Shown: one piece after another, positions 7,983 through 15,472 of the stretch
Numbering within the stretch: position 1 is the first letter of the stretch
Layout of the letters: every line of letters begins with the position of its first letter
NCBI GenBank assembly: GCA_900755995.1
Contig: CAAEIM010000131.1
Span: 1-19,858, forward strand
Direction of reading: 5' to 3'
From: Clostridia bacterium
GTDB taxonomy: Bacteria; Bacillota; Clostridia; Oscillospirales; Acutalibacteraceae
Length of the DNA: 19,858 bases
Made by a program: the position numbers and the translations under genes
The notes under the pieces: generated by a model
Told to the model about the DNA's origin: nothing
Database searches by the model: none
What the model saw: the letters and a program-made list of their open reading frames with translations, nothing else

Positions 7983-8920
7983 TTTGCAGCTCCATTCAAT
8001 ACATCTTCAGCCTGAGCAAACATCTCTGTGATGATTTCTCTTGCAGGCTGTTCTTTTTTTACCATTGCGGCAACCTGACCTGCAAGGACGGTACCGTTAG
8101 ATACATCGCCGCCTCTTACTGCAAGTCTTAATCTGCCGATGCCCATATTCTCAAGCTCCTCATCGCTTACCTCAGACGAGTTGTACTCAGCCTTTGTATA
8201 TTCACGGGTAAACGAGTTGCGGATAGCACGAACAGGATGACCGAGTCTTTTGCCTGTTACAACTGTGTCAATATCCTTAGCCTTAATAATTTTGTCCTTA
8301 TATTCCTGAGCAATAGTGCACTCTGTAGCAACAAGGAATCTTGTACCGACCTGAACGCCTACCGCACCGAGCATAAATGCCGCAGCAATCTGTCTGCCGT
8401 CTGCAATGCCGCCTGCTGCGATTACAGGAATTGAAACTGCGTCAACAACCTGAGGAACAAGAGCCATTGTTGTGAGGTCGCCTACATGACCGCCCGACTC
8501 GCCGCCCTCTGCAATTACTGCAAATGCGCCTGATTTTTCCATTTTTCTTGCAAGTGCAACGCTCGGCACAACAGGTATAACCTTAATGCCTGCCTCAAGC
8601 CATTTTTTCATATATTTTCCGGGGTTGCCTGCGCCTGTGGTGACAACCTTTATTCCCTCTTCAATAACAACATCGGAAACCTCGTCTGCAAACGGGCTCA
8701 TAAGCATAATGTTTACGCCGAAGGGCTTGTCCGTAAGCTCCTTGCATTTTCTGATTTCTTCACGGAGCTGCTCCCCGTTTGAGTTCATTGCAGCAATAAG
8801 GCCGAGTCCGCCTGCATTTGAAACGCCTGATGCAAGGTAAGCGTCTGCCACCCAGGCCATACCGCCCTGAAAGATCGGAAATTCAAGACCGAGAGATTTA
8901 TCAATAACAGTAGAAATCAT
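7970..8920 (-). CDS. fabK: FMN-dependent enoyl-ACP reductase, FabK type
   Basis: This 316-residue TIM-barrel flavoprotein catalyses the final reduction in each elongation cycle, trans-2-enoyl-ACP to acyl-ACP. The start at 8920 has AAGGAGA eight bases upstream (8929-8935) and gives MISTVIDKSLGLEFPIFQGG, the family N-terminus; the frame upstream to 8980 adds 20 unrelated residues. FMN/substrate segments are FPIFQGGMAWVA (14-25), GGESGGHVGD (139-148) with H145 where FabK has its key histidine, and PVIAAGGIADGRQ plus GAVGVQVGTRFL further on. The family resembles nitronate monooxygenase, but first place in a complete fab/acc operon fixes the role. It is the only enoyl reductase in the window; FabK enzymes are intrinsically insensitive to triclosan. 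Confidence 0.93.
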   Translation of the reverse strand: MISTVIDKSLGLEFPIFQGGMAWVADAYLASGVSNAGGLGLIAAMNSNGEQLREEIRKCKELTDKPFGVNIMLMSPFADEVSDVVIEEGIKVVTTGAGNPGKYMKKWLEAGIKVIPVVPSVALARKMEKSGAFAVIAEGGESGGHVGDLTTMALVPQVVDAVSIPVIAAGGIADGRQIAAAFMLGAVGVQVGTRFLVATECTIAQEYKDKIIKAKDIDTVVTGKRLGHPVRAIRNSFTREYTKAEYNSSEVSDEELENMGIGRLRLAVRGGDVSNGTVLAGQVAAMVKKEQPAREIITEMFAQAEDVLNGAAKWVK

Positions 8921-9022
8921 ATGTACATTCTCCTTCTTGTGTTTCTGTGCCTTATACTGCAATTTGAGTGCAGGGCGCAAAACAACATTTGTTCATAAAT
9001 TCAGTTTTACACTATTGATTAA

Positions 9023-9051
9023 ATACTACCTCAAATCACATAAATTGTCAA
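9023..9051 (-). promoter_or_regulatory. Promoter of the fabK-accA operon
   Basis: On the minus strand TTGACA (9046-9051) and TAGTAT (9023-9028) are separated by exactly 17 bases. The predicted start near 9016 leaves a leader of about 95 bases before fabK. An imperfect dyad, TTTGA-n12-TCAAT, overlaps the -10 and could be an operator, but it does not match FapR or FabT sites well enough to name a regulator. Confidence 0.85.
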
Positions 9052-9233
9052 TATGAATAATGCAAATAGTATGGCTTTACTTTTTAAGTTTTCAAAAAAT
9101 TTCCGGATTGCAGTCGGTCATAACAGTCCGTTTTTATTATACTTTTTACCCGAACGAGTGCAGCACACCGACTGCTTTTTACTTTTATTCTGCATTAATT
9201 CACAATAGAGTATTAACAGCTTTGTGAGCCTAC
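9052..9233. other. Intergenic region between the fab promoter and the BofC-like gene
   Basis: No gene was found. The stretch contains a perfect nine-base inverted repeat, GCAGTCGGT at 9110-9118 and ACCGACTGC at 9167-9175, with a 48-base AT-rich interior that includes the small palindrome GTGCAGCAC. On the plus strand the second arm is followed by TTTTTACTTTTATT, like a terminator, although no plus-strand gene feeds it. On the minus strand it could end or fold the transcript of the BofC-like gene. Confidence 0.4.
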
Positions 9234-9554
9234 TCAGCTGCAATAATCCTCCACGGCTTTTCTGAGCGCAGCCTTGCCCTTTACTTCAACTCCTTTTTCA
9301 AGAAGCATAACATCACTTTTCGGCAAATTTGAGGACATTGTGTCGGTATGCATATATATTTCACCGCTGTCTTTGCGGTAAACCTTCAGATATCCGTCCT
9401 CAATTTTCAGGATAAACACGTCCTCCTCGCAAACTGTAGCTTCGGTGCTCTGCTGTACGGTCTGCGTTGCCGCATCTGTACTGCCTGAAAACAGGCTGCT
9501 TGAAACGGTACACGCAATTAATATTATTCCTGTTGCACAAATAAGCTTTTTCAC
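9234..9554 (-). CDS. Small exported protein with BofC C-terminal-like domain
   Basis: The product of the GTG start at 9554 has 106 residues; GGGGAG lies eight bases upstream. A longer ATG frame (9587) adds 11 residues that hide the signal sequence and lacks a ribosome binding site. Residues 1-25 (KKLICATGIILIACTVSSS) form a signal peptide or membrane anchor. After a Ser/Thr/Gln-rich spacer the domain has the pattern FILKIEDGYLKVYRKDSGE ... NLPKSDVMLLEKGVEV ... AVEDYCS. This resembles the C-terminal domain of BofC, known in Bacillus as an intercompartmental sporulation checkpoint protein, and similar short clostridial proteins. Recognition is by pattern only. The sequence does not show a sporulation role. 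It is divergent from the PBP gene, hinting at an envelope function. Confidence 0.65.
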   Translation of the reverse strand: MKKLICATGIILIACTVSSSLFSGSTDAATQTVQQSTEATVCEEDVFILKIEDGYLKVYRKDSGEIYMHTDTMSSNLPKSDVMLLEKGVEVKGKAALRKAVEDYCS

Positions 9555-9758
9555 AATAAAAACTCCCCGTATTCTGATATTTTTCACATTTTTGAAGCAA
9601 ACTACATTCAGAACTGCTTCACCTGCTCACAGCTATTTATTTCCGCTTATTTGTATTATTATACATATAATACATTAAATTATATAAAATTTTCTTTTGT
9701 AAAAGGCTTATTTTTTAAGAAAAATTTGGCTTTTTATATTTATTTTTCTGTTATCAAG

Positions 9759-9767
9759 TGGTATAAT
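9759..9767 (+). promoter_or_regulatory. Extended -10 promoter of the PBP gene
   Basis: TGGTATAAT is a consensus extended -10 element in the 291-base gap between the divergent BofC-like and PBP genes. No good -35 is visible 17 bases upstream (TTTATT), which is tolerated by extended -10 promoters. Transcription would give a leader of about 70 bases before the AAGGAG (9835-9840) of the PBP gene. The rest of the gap (9555-9758) is very AT-rich with several TATAAT-like hexamers on the minus strand; I cannot choose one for the BofC-like gene. Confidence 0.6.
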
Positions 9768-9845
9768 AAACAGTAACTGATATTTTTTGATTTGGAATAG
9801 AATACTTGAGATATAAACTCTGTTTTTGACGAAGAAGGAGATATT

Positions 9846-12242
9846 ATGCGTAACAAACGAGAAACTGACATCAGTCAATATAAGGACATTCAGCCTGAGC
9901 TTGAAACCAAGGTGCATAAGACAAATCCCGTAAAAAGATTTTTCAAGGCGTTGGGCAAGCTGATCTTCACCGTGTTTTCCGTCTGCTTTGTTGCAGGTGT
10001 TATTGCGGTAATTTCACTGGGAATATATATTGCAAGCATAGCCTCCGAGCCGACAGGCATTGACCTGAGGGCAAAATCGCTGAACCAGACAAGCTTTATT
10101 ATGGTGCAGAACGAGGACGGTAATTTTGAACAGTACCAAACACTGTACAGCACCGAAAACAGAATCTGGGTTGATAATCAGAATATTCCCAAAGCTATGA
10201 AGGACGCTGTTATCTCCATTGAGGACAAGCGCTTTGAGGACCACCACGGAGTTGACTGGGCAAGAACCCTCTCAGCTGTAGTAAACCTTGCCTCCGGCAC
10301 GGATTCATACGGAGGCTCTACCATCACACAGCAGCTTATTAAAAACATCACCGACGACAACGAGGTTTCAATCACAAGAAAACTGCGTGAAATTTGCAAG
10401 GCTTTAAAGCTTGAAAACGAATACACTAAGGACGAAATTCTTGAAGCCTACCTCAACGTAGTAAACTTCGGCAACAACTGTCAGGGTGTTGAATCAGCCG
10501 CTCAGCTTTACTTTGACAAAAGCATAAGCGAATGTTCAATAGCAGAGTGTGCCGCTATTGCAGGAATAACTCAGAATCCGTCAAAATGGAATCCTCTCAA
10601 TTATCCTGAAAACAATAAAATCAGACGTGAAATCATCATCAACGAAATGTACGATCAGGAAAAAATCACAAAAGAAGAGTATGAGGAAGCTATGAAGGAA
10701 TCCGCAGATATGACGTTTGTAGGATATAAAAGCGACCATGACGATGATGACGAGGAAAACGACTATATTCAAAACTGGTACATTGACGAGCTTTTCTATG
10801 ACGCTCAGAAAGACCTTGCTCAGTACTACAACATCAGCGAGGACGCCGCTTCCGATAAGCTCTACACAGAGGGTCTTAAAATATACTGCGCAATGGACGT
10901 TAGGGCGCAGGAAATGATTGAAAACGCAGCACAGAACATTGACAAAAGCAGCGATCCGGATTTGCAGATTGCTATGACTTTGATGGGCTTTGACGGCAGA
11001 GTAATTGCAACTGTAGGCAGCTCAACCAAAAAGACCGGTGCTCTTGAATGGGACAGAGCTTCTGAGTCTATATTACAGCCGGGTTCTTCAATTAAGCCCG
11101 TTGTAGTTTACCCCTATGCTATCGACAACAAAATGCTGTACTTCTCATCTCAGGTAGAGGACGCACCTCTTGAAAAATATGAATATAATGATGAAGGCGA
11201 ACTCGTATCAGGACCTAAAAACTGGTACTCGGGCTACAAAGGCAAAATGCTCCTGCCTGACGCCATTGAAATTTCTTCAAACGGTACGGCTGCCCAGACT
11301 ATGAAAATGATAGGCGGCCCGAGCGTAGCCTATGAGCAAGTAGTTACCAAGATGGGATTTTCTCACCTTGACGAGCAGGACGCTTACAACTCAGGCGGAC
11401 TTTCAATCGGCGGCCTTACGGGCGGCGTTACCGTGCGTGAAATGGCTGCGGCATACTGCTATATGGGCAACGGCGGTCTTTACTACAACCCGTACACCTA
11501 CTACTACATCACAGACTCAGAGGACAATGTTATTATTGATAACAGAAACGCTGTTCCAAAGCAGGCTTACTCACCAACAACAGCCGCTATTATGAACAGG
11601 CTTCTCCACTATAACGTAACAAACTCAGTAAACACTGCCGCAGGCTCTGCAAGGATAAGCGGCTGGGATATTATCGGCAAGACAGGTACTACTGACGCCG
11701 ATAAGGACTCATGGTTCTGCGGAATGTCGCCGTATGCAACGCTTGCAGTCTGGACGGGATTCGACTATCCGCACACAATTTCCAATACAAACGTAGCAAC
11801 CAACACCTTTAACAAGGTTATGAGCTCGTACCTGAACGGTATGGAGCACAAGGAATATTCGTTCCCGTCAAACCTTATAGCCGCACAGTACAATCCGTAT
11901 TCAGGTCTTATTGTTTCAACCGACAATGTTTCCGGCAAATATGTGGGCTATTACACTGAGGACAATATGCCGTCCACCGGCGGCTGGGACGGTTACTACG
12001 ATTCAAGTGATTCTGACAATGACTGGGATTATTCCGACACATCGTCTTCTTCCGGTGGCGACAGCAACTACACCCCATCCGGTGAAGAACCTCAGCCAAC
12101 CGAGGGCGGCAACGGTGAGGAACCTCAGCCTACCGAAGGCGGCGGTGGAGAGGAAGAACCTCAGCCTACTGAAGGAGGCGGCGGTGAAGAGCCTCAGCCA
12201 ACCGAAGGCGGCGGTGAAGAACCATCTGCTCCGGCAGCTTAA
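9846..12242 (+). CDS. Class A penicillin-binding protein (peptidoglycan glycosyltransferase/transpeptidase)
   Basis: This 798-residue bifunctional enzyme polymerises lipid II and cross-links peptidoglycan outside the membrane. A basic cytoplasmic tail (1-37) leads into one membrane segment (about 38-64). The GT51 domain follows, with catalytic E126 in SIEDKRFEDHHGVDW, GGSTITQQLIKN (157-167) and FGNNCQGVESAAQLYF (208-223). The transpeptidase domain has S414-x-x-K417 (PGSSIKP), S477-S-N479 and K612-T-G614. An acidic insert, HDDDDEEND, lies at 298-306 between the domains. The C-terminus from about 715 is low complexity: Asp/Ser-rich, then four copies of EEPQPTEGG. AAGGAG precedes the ATG. The layout is PBP1A-like; I leave the symbol empty because paralogues cannot be separated here. 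Confidence 0.95.
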   Translation: MRNKRETDISQYKDIQPELETKVHKTNPVKRFFKALGKLIFTVFSVCFVAGVIAVISLGIYIASIASEPTGIDLRAKSLNQTSFIMVQNEDGNFEQYQTLYSTENRIWVDNQNIPKAMKDAVISIEDKRFEDHHGVDWARTLSAVVNLASGTDSYGGSTITQQLIKNITDDNEVSITRKLREICKALKLENEYTKDEILEAYLNVVNFGNNCQGVESAAQLYFDKSISECSIAECAAIAGITQNPSKWNPLNYPENNKIRREIIINEMYDQEKITKEEYEEAMKESADMTFVGYKSDHDDDDEENDYIQNWYIDELFYDAQKDLAQYYNISEDAASDKLYTEGLKIYCAMDVRAQEMIENAAQNIDKSSDPDLQIAMTLMGFDGRVIATVGSSTKKTGALEWDRASESILQPGSSIKPVVVYPYAIDNKMLYFSSQVEDAPLEKYEYNDEGELVSGPKNWYSGYKGKMLLPDAIEISSNGTAAQTMKMIGGPSVAYEQVVTKMGFSHLDEQDAYNSGGLSIGGLTGGVTVREMAAAYCYMGNGGLYYNPYTYYYITDSEDNVIIDNRNAVPKQAYSPTTAAIMNRLLHYNVTNSVNTAAGSARISGWDIIGKTGTTDADKDSWFCGMSPYATLAVWTGFDYPHTISNTNVATNTFNKVMSSYLNGMEHKEYSFPSNLIAAQYNPYSGLIVSTDNVSGKYVGYYTEDNMPSTGGWDGYYDSSDSDNDWDYSDTSSSSGGDSNYTPSGEEPQPTEGGNGEEPQPTEGGGGEEEPQPTEGGGGEEPQPTEGGGEEPSAPAA
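12081..12230 (+). repeat. Tandem repeat encoding the PBP C-terminal tail
   Basis: The region codes for four consecutive copies of EEPQPTEGG with short Gly/Asn/Glu spacers (residues 746-793). The nucleotide copies differ at third positions and in spacer length, so the array is degenerate rather than freshly duplicated. The unit is in-frame, so copy-number change would alter tail length without breaking the gene. Confidence 0.85.
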
Positions 12243-12255
12243 CAGATAAAATCTA

Positions 12256-12284
12256 AAGCAGCTTCCAATAATCGGCAGCTGCTT
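12256..12284 (+). terminator. Hairpin after the PBP gene, weak terminator candidate
   Basis: AAGCAGCT (12256-12263) and AGCTGCTT (12277-12284) form a perfect eight-base stem around a 13-base loop, 14 bases after the PBP stop. No T-run follows (CAATAAAG), so termination would be weak, and some read-through into hom is possible. No convincing promoter was seen between this hairpin and hom. Confidence 0.4.
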
Positions 12285-12346
12285 CAATAAAGTATATAGG
12301 TTAATAGGAGTTATTAATTCCAAACTGAAAGGAAAGGATTAAGTAT

Positions 12347-13576
12347 ATGATTTCAGTAGCAATAATGGGCCACGGTGTTGTAGGCTCAGGCGTAGCCGAA
12401 ATTCTTACAACACACAAACAGAAGCTTTTTGCAAGCATTGGAGAGGAAATTTATGTAAAGCACATTCTCGACCTGCGAGAGTTTCCCGACAGCCCTCTGG
12501 CTGACAGATTTACCAAGGATTTTAATGACATTTTAAATGACATTGAGGTCAGAGTAGTTGTTGAAGTTATGGGCGGACTTAACCCCGCTTATGACTTTGT
12601 TAAGAAATGCCTTAAGGCAGGTAAGAGCGTTGTTACATCAAACAAAGAATTAGTTGCCGCTCACGGAGCAGAGCTTTTGCAGATTGCAAAGGATGAAAAT
12701 GTAAACTTCTTATTTGAGGCGTCAGTTGGCGGAGGTATTCCTATAATCCGCCCAATCAGCCAGTGCCTTGTTGCAAATATTGTTGATGAAATCGCCGGTA
12801 TTCTCAACGGCACAACAAACTTTATCCTCACAAAAATGATTGAGGACGGTATGCAGTTTGACGCAGCCCTAAAGCTTGCACAGAAGCTTGGCTTTGCCGA
12901 GAGAAATCCTGCCGCTGACATAGAGGGACACGATGCCTGCCGCAAAATCTGTATTCTTGCGTCACTGGCTTTTGGCAAGCACGTTTATCCTGAATCAGTA
13001 CATACCGAGGGCATTACAGAAATCACACTTGAGGATGTAAAGTACGCTGAGGCTTACAACTGCGTAATCAAGCTTATCGGTAAGGTTAAGCGCCTTGACA
13101 ACGGCAAAATTGATATTATTGTTGCTCCTATGCTGGTTCCGAACAAGAGTCAGCTTGCAAATATTGACTACGAGTTTAACGGCATTATGGTAAGAGGCGA
13201 CTGCACAGGCGATGTAGTATTTTACGGCAAGGGCGCAGGAAAGCTGCCTACAGCAAGCGCAGTTGTAGCCGATGTTGTTGACTGCTGCAAGCATCTGAAA
13301 ACAAGAAAATATCTGTTCTGGACAGACGGCAACGGTGACAATATTATCCCTTACGAGGAGTCCGTAACAGCTATGTACATCAGAGCAAACACTTCTTTAG
13401 AAGCTGCCCGTGAAGTATTCGGCTGTATTGATAAAATTGAAAAGGCTGATTCTCCTGAGGGAGAAATCGCTTTTGTAACAGCGCAATTACCCTATGGCGA
13501 AATTCTTGAAAAAATCTCAGCTCTTGAAAGCAAGGGTGCAAAGGTAATTTCAAAAATCCGCATAGGTGATTTATAA
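12347..13576 (+). CDS. hom: Homoserine dehydrogenase
   Basis: This 409-residue enzyme reduces aspartate semialdehyde to homoserine, the branch toward threonine and methionine. The Rossmann motif GHGVVG is at 8-13. SNKELVAAHG follows at about 97-106, and the family signature GILNGTTNFILTKM at about 146-159. The segment GFAERNPAADIEGHDACRK near 186-204 supplies the catalytic region. The last 75 or so residues look like an ACT domain, the usual site of threonine feedback. GGAAAGGA lies seven bases or so before the ATG. It lies 20 bases upstream of lysC on the same strand, so the two are probably one transcript making the first and third enzymes of the pathway; asd is not in the window. Confidence 0.95.
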   Translation: MISVAIMGHGVVGSGVAEILTTHKQKLFASIGEEIYVKHILDLREFPDSPLADRFTKDFNDILNDIEVRVVVEVMGGLNPAYDFVKKCLKAGKSVVTSNKELVAAHGAELLQIAKDENVNFLFEASVGGGIPIIRPISQCLVANIVDEIAGILNGTTNFILTKMIEDGMQFDAALKLAQKLGFAERNPAADIEGHDACRKICILASLAFGKHVYPESVHTEGITEITLEDVKYAEAYNCVIKLIGKVKRLDNGKIDIIVAPMLVPNKSQLANIDYEFNGIMVRGDCTGDVVFYGKGAGKLPTASAVVADVVDCCKHLKTRKYLFWTDGNGDNIIPYEESVTAMYIRANTSLEAAREVFGCIDKIEKADSPEGEIAFVTAQLPYGEILEKISALESKGAKVISKIRIGDL

Positions 13577-13596
13577 TTGAAGAGGAGTAAGAGAAC

Positions 13597-14802
13597 ATGA
13601 GTTTGATAGTTCAGAAATTCGGCGGAAGCTCCGTAGCAAATGCTGAGCGTGTAATGAATGTTGCTAAAATCGTAACAGATACCTATGCCAAGGGCAATGA
13701 CGTGGTAGTTGTTGTATCTGCACAGGGCGACACCACAGATGACCTCATAGCAAAAGCCGAAGAAATTAATCCGAAGGGTTCAAAGAGAGAAAGAGATATG
13801 CTCCTTGCAGCAGGCGAACAGATTTCTATTTCGCTGCTTGCAATGGCTATTGAAAAGCTCGGATACCCCGCAGTATCACTTCTTGGCTGGCAGGCAGGAT
13901 TTGAAACTACAAGTATGCACACAAGCGCACGAATCAAAAAGGTTGACCCCAGCCGTATTCGTCACGAGCTTGACAAAAAGAGAATTGTAGTTGTTGCAGG
14001 TTTCCAGGGACTTTCTAAAACTGACGATATTACAACCCTCGGCAGAGGCGGTTCAGACACAAGCGCAGTTGCCATTGCTTCTGCTATGCACGCAGACCTT
14101 TGCCAGATTTACACAGACGTTGAGGGTGTTTATACTGCCGACCCGAGGAAGGTAGAAAATGCAAGAAAGCTCAGCGAGATTTCTTATGATGAAATGCTTG
14201 AGCTTGCAACACTCGGCGCACAGGTACTTAATAACCGTTCGGTTGAAATGGCTAAAAAATATAACATCGAGCTTGAAGTCCTCTCAAGTATGACAAGAGC
14301 ATCGGGAACAATAGTAAAGGAGAAAACAAAAATGGAAAAAATGTTAATCAGCGGCGTTGCTAAAGATACAGATGTTGCAAGAATTTCTGTAACAGGTATT
14401 CCTAACGAGCCTGGTCTTGCTTTTAAAATCTTCTCAAAGCTTTCTGCAAAGGATATTAATGTAGATATAATTCTTCAGTCTATCGGTCACGACGGCAAAA
14501 AAGATATCAGCTTTACCGTACCTAAGACAAGAGGTGCAGAAGCTGCCGAAGCTCTTAAGGATTACATTGATAACTTCAGCGGTACTCAGATTCTCGTTGA
14601 CGAAAGCGTAGCAAAGATTTCTATTGTTGGCGCAGGTATGGAAAGCCATGCAGGCGTTGCTACAAAGATGTTTGAGGCTCTTTATGACGCTCAGGTTAAT
14701 ATTCAGATGATCAGCACAAGCGAAATTAAGGTTTCTGTTCTTATTGATGAGAGCGACGCTGATAAGGCTGTTAAGGCTATTCACGCTAAGTTCTTTGATT
14801 AA
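13597..14802 (+). CDS. lysC: Aspartate kinase
   Basis: A 401-residue kinase that phosphorylates aspartate, the entry step to lysine, threonine and methionine synthesis. The kinase domain begins with KFGGSSVANAERV (7-19) and includes TTLGRGGSDTSAVAIA near 146-161 and the DVEGVYTADPRKV segment near 172-184. Two ACT regulatory domains occupy about 260-401 (VTGIPNEPGLAFKIFSKL in the first, IVGAGMESHAGVATKMFEAL in the second). GAGGAG precedes the ATG at 13597. Length and domain order match the monofunctional, Bacillus LysC-like class, not a kinase-dehydrogenase fusion. A strong ribosome binding site and in-frame ATG inside the gene (14332) suggest a separate beta chain. Confidence 0.96.
   Translation: MSLIVQKFGGSSVANAERVMNVAKIVTDTYAKGNDVVVVVSAQGDTTDDLIAKAEEINPKGSKRERDMLLAAGEQISISLLAMAIEKLGYPAVSLLGWQAGFETTSMHTSARIKKVDPSRIRHELDKKRIVVVAGFQGLSKTDDITTLGRGGSDTSAVAIASAMHADLCQIYTDVEGVYTADPRKVENARKLSEISYDEMLELATLGAQVLNNRSVEMAKKYNIELEVLSSMTRASGTIVKEKTKMEKMLISGVAKDTDVARISVTGIPNEPGLAFKIFSKLSAKDINVDIILQSIGHDGKKDISFTVPKTRGAEAAEALKDYIDNFSGTQILVDESVAKISIVGAGMESHAGVATKMFEALYDAQVNIQMISTSEIKVSVLIDESDADKAVKAIHAKFFD
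14332..14802 (+). CDS. Candidate internal translation product: aspartate kinase beta subunit
   Basis: Inside lysC an AAGGAG (14317-14322) sits nine bases before an ATG at 14332 that is in the lysC frame (residue 246). Translation from here would give 156 residues, MEKMLISGVAKDTDVAR onward, containing just the two ACT domains. In Bacillus subtilis, aspartokinase II is known to be an alpha/beta enzyme whose beta chain starts internally in lysC in this way. That the site is used here is inference from position, spacing and frame. Confidence 0.55.
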   Translation: MEKMLISGVAKDTDVARISVTGIPNEPGLAFKIFSKLSAKDINVDIILQSIGHDGKKDISFTVPKTRGAEAAEALKDYIDNFSGTQILVDESVAKISIVGAGMESHAGVATKMFEALYDAQVNIQMISTSEIKVSVLIDESDADKAVKAIHAKFFD

Positions 14803-14832
14803 TTAAAAATAGTTTAAATAAAACTTAAAAAT

Positions 14833-14858
14833 CACCTCCTGCTTTTGCGCAGGGGGTG
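14833..14858. terminator. GC-rich hairpin after lysC; terminator or translational cis-element
   Basis: CACCTCCTGC (14833-14842) and GCAGGGGGTG (14849-14858) form a 10-pair stem, one pair G-U, around TTTTGC. On the plus strand it lacks a T-run (TGTTACT follows). On the minus strand it is followed by ATTTTTAAGTTTT, a proper terminator tail. It sits 30 bases after lysC. Its right arm is also the only good Shine-Dalgarno for the ATG at 14867, which the left arm would mask. Confidence 0.5.
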
Positions 14859-14866
14859 TGTTACTA

Positions 14867-15439
14867 ATGATATACACGGTGATACTAAATATGAGCTATA
14901 ATGATACACTCACGAATATTATAAATGGTTCGATTGACGATATCAAGTCAAATCAAAACGAAATAACAAAAGAAATGCTCGAGTCAAAGCTATCCCATAC
15001 AAAGTTTAAAATCAGTTTTGACAATTCACTTATTTATATATTGCTTTCTTTGATAGGAATTTGTGCTCTTCCGCTTCTTAAATTAATTCTTCAACCTATT
15101 ATAACGTCAGCAGTATTAAACAAAGAATTGTCTTTTGATCTGTTTAGAATTATTCTTACTGCATTATTTGGCGCTATAATTTTATTTATTACATTCTTAA
15201 TACTTTACTTACTCATCAAAAAATTTCCGTCAATAGACGGCACCGGCTTAAACTATAAAAATCAGTGCTATCACTATAGCGAGATATCTAAGATAAGATT
15301 AACCGGTCTAAAGTCGGCTGTAATCTATGCTGACAGCAAAAAAATATGTACAGTTCTTTTCGGCACGAACAATTACCAATCCTTTCTCAACTGGGCTGAG
15401 ATATGTCGTATCCCGATTGTCAATAAGCATAATAAATAA
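14867..15439 (+). CDS. Hypothetical two-pass membrane protein
   Basis: I do not recognise a named family. From the ATG at 14867 (GGGGGTG eight bases upstream) the product has 190 residues; ATG 14891 and GTG 14858 are alternative starts. After a polar N-terminus of about 50 residues come two hydrophobic segments, near 52-78 (IYILLSLIGICALPLLKLIL) and near 96-122 (LTALFGAIILFITFLILYLL). A C-terminal part of about 65 residues is rich in beta-type sequence (YHYSEISKIRLTGLKSAVIY ... NYQSFLNWAEICRIP). That ending resembles bacterial PH-like domains attached to two-helix membrane anchors, but this is a guess from pattern. The gene is clearly more AT-rich than lysC or rplL and lies between them with a convergent lipoprotein gene, suggesting an accessory insertion. 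Confidence 0.65.
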   Translation: MIYTVILNMSYNDTLTNIINGSIDDIKSNQNEITKEMLESKLSHTKFKISFDNSLIYILLSLIGICALPLLKLILQPIITSAVLNKELSFDLFRIILTALFGAIILFITFLILYLLIKKFPSIDGTGLNYKNQCYHYSEISKIRLTGLKSAVIYADSKKICTVLFGTNNYQSFLNWAEICRIPIVNKHNK

Positions 15440-15472
15440 ATATCTTCACTGCTTCTGTATATATTGGTCGGC

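Noticed and set aside
9016..9051. FapR or FabT operator at the fab promoter
   Set aside because: The dyad over the -10 has the wrong spacing and half-sites for either consensus, so no regulator is named.
12081..12230. Short repeated units that might suggest a CRISPR array
   Set aside because: The repeats are contiguous, in-frame coding units with no unique spacers and no cas genes nearby.
11911..12249. Frames in both strands over the PBP tail coding for repetitive Leu/Ser or Arg/Phe-rich peptides
   Set aside because: They are off-frame readings of the EEPQPTEGG repeat.
12243..12346. Lysine riboswitch or T-box before hom-lysC
   Set aside because: The gap is only 104 bases, with no recognisable conserved blocks of either element and only a weak hairpin.
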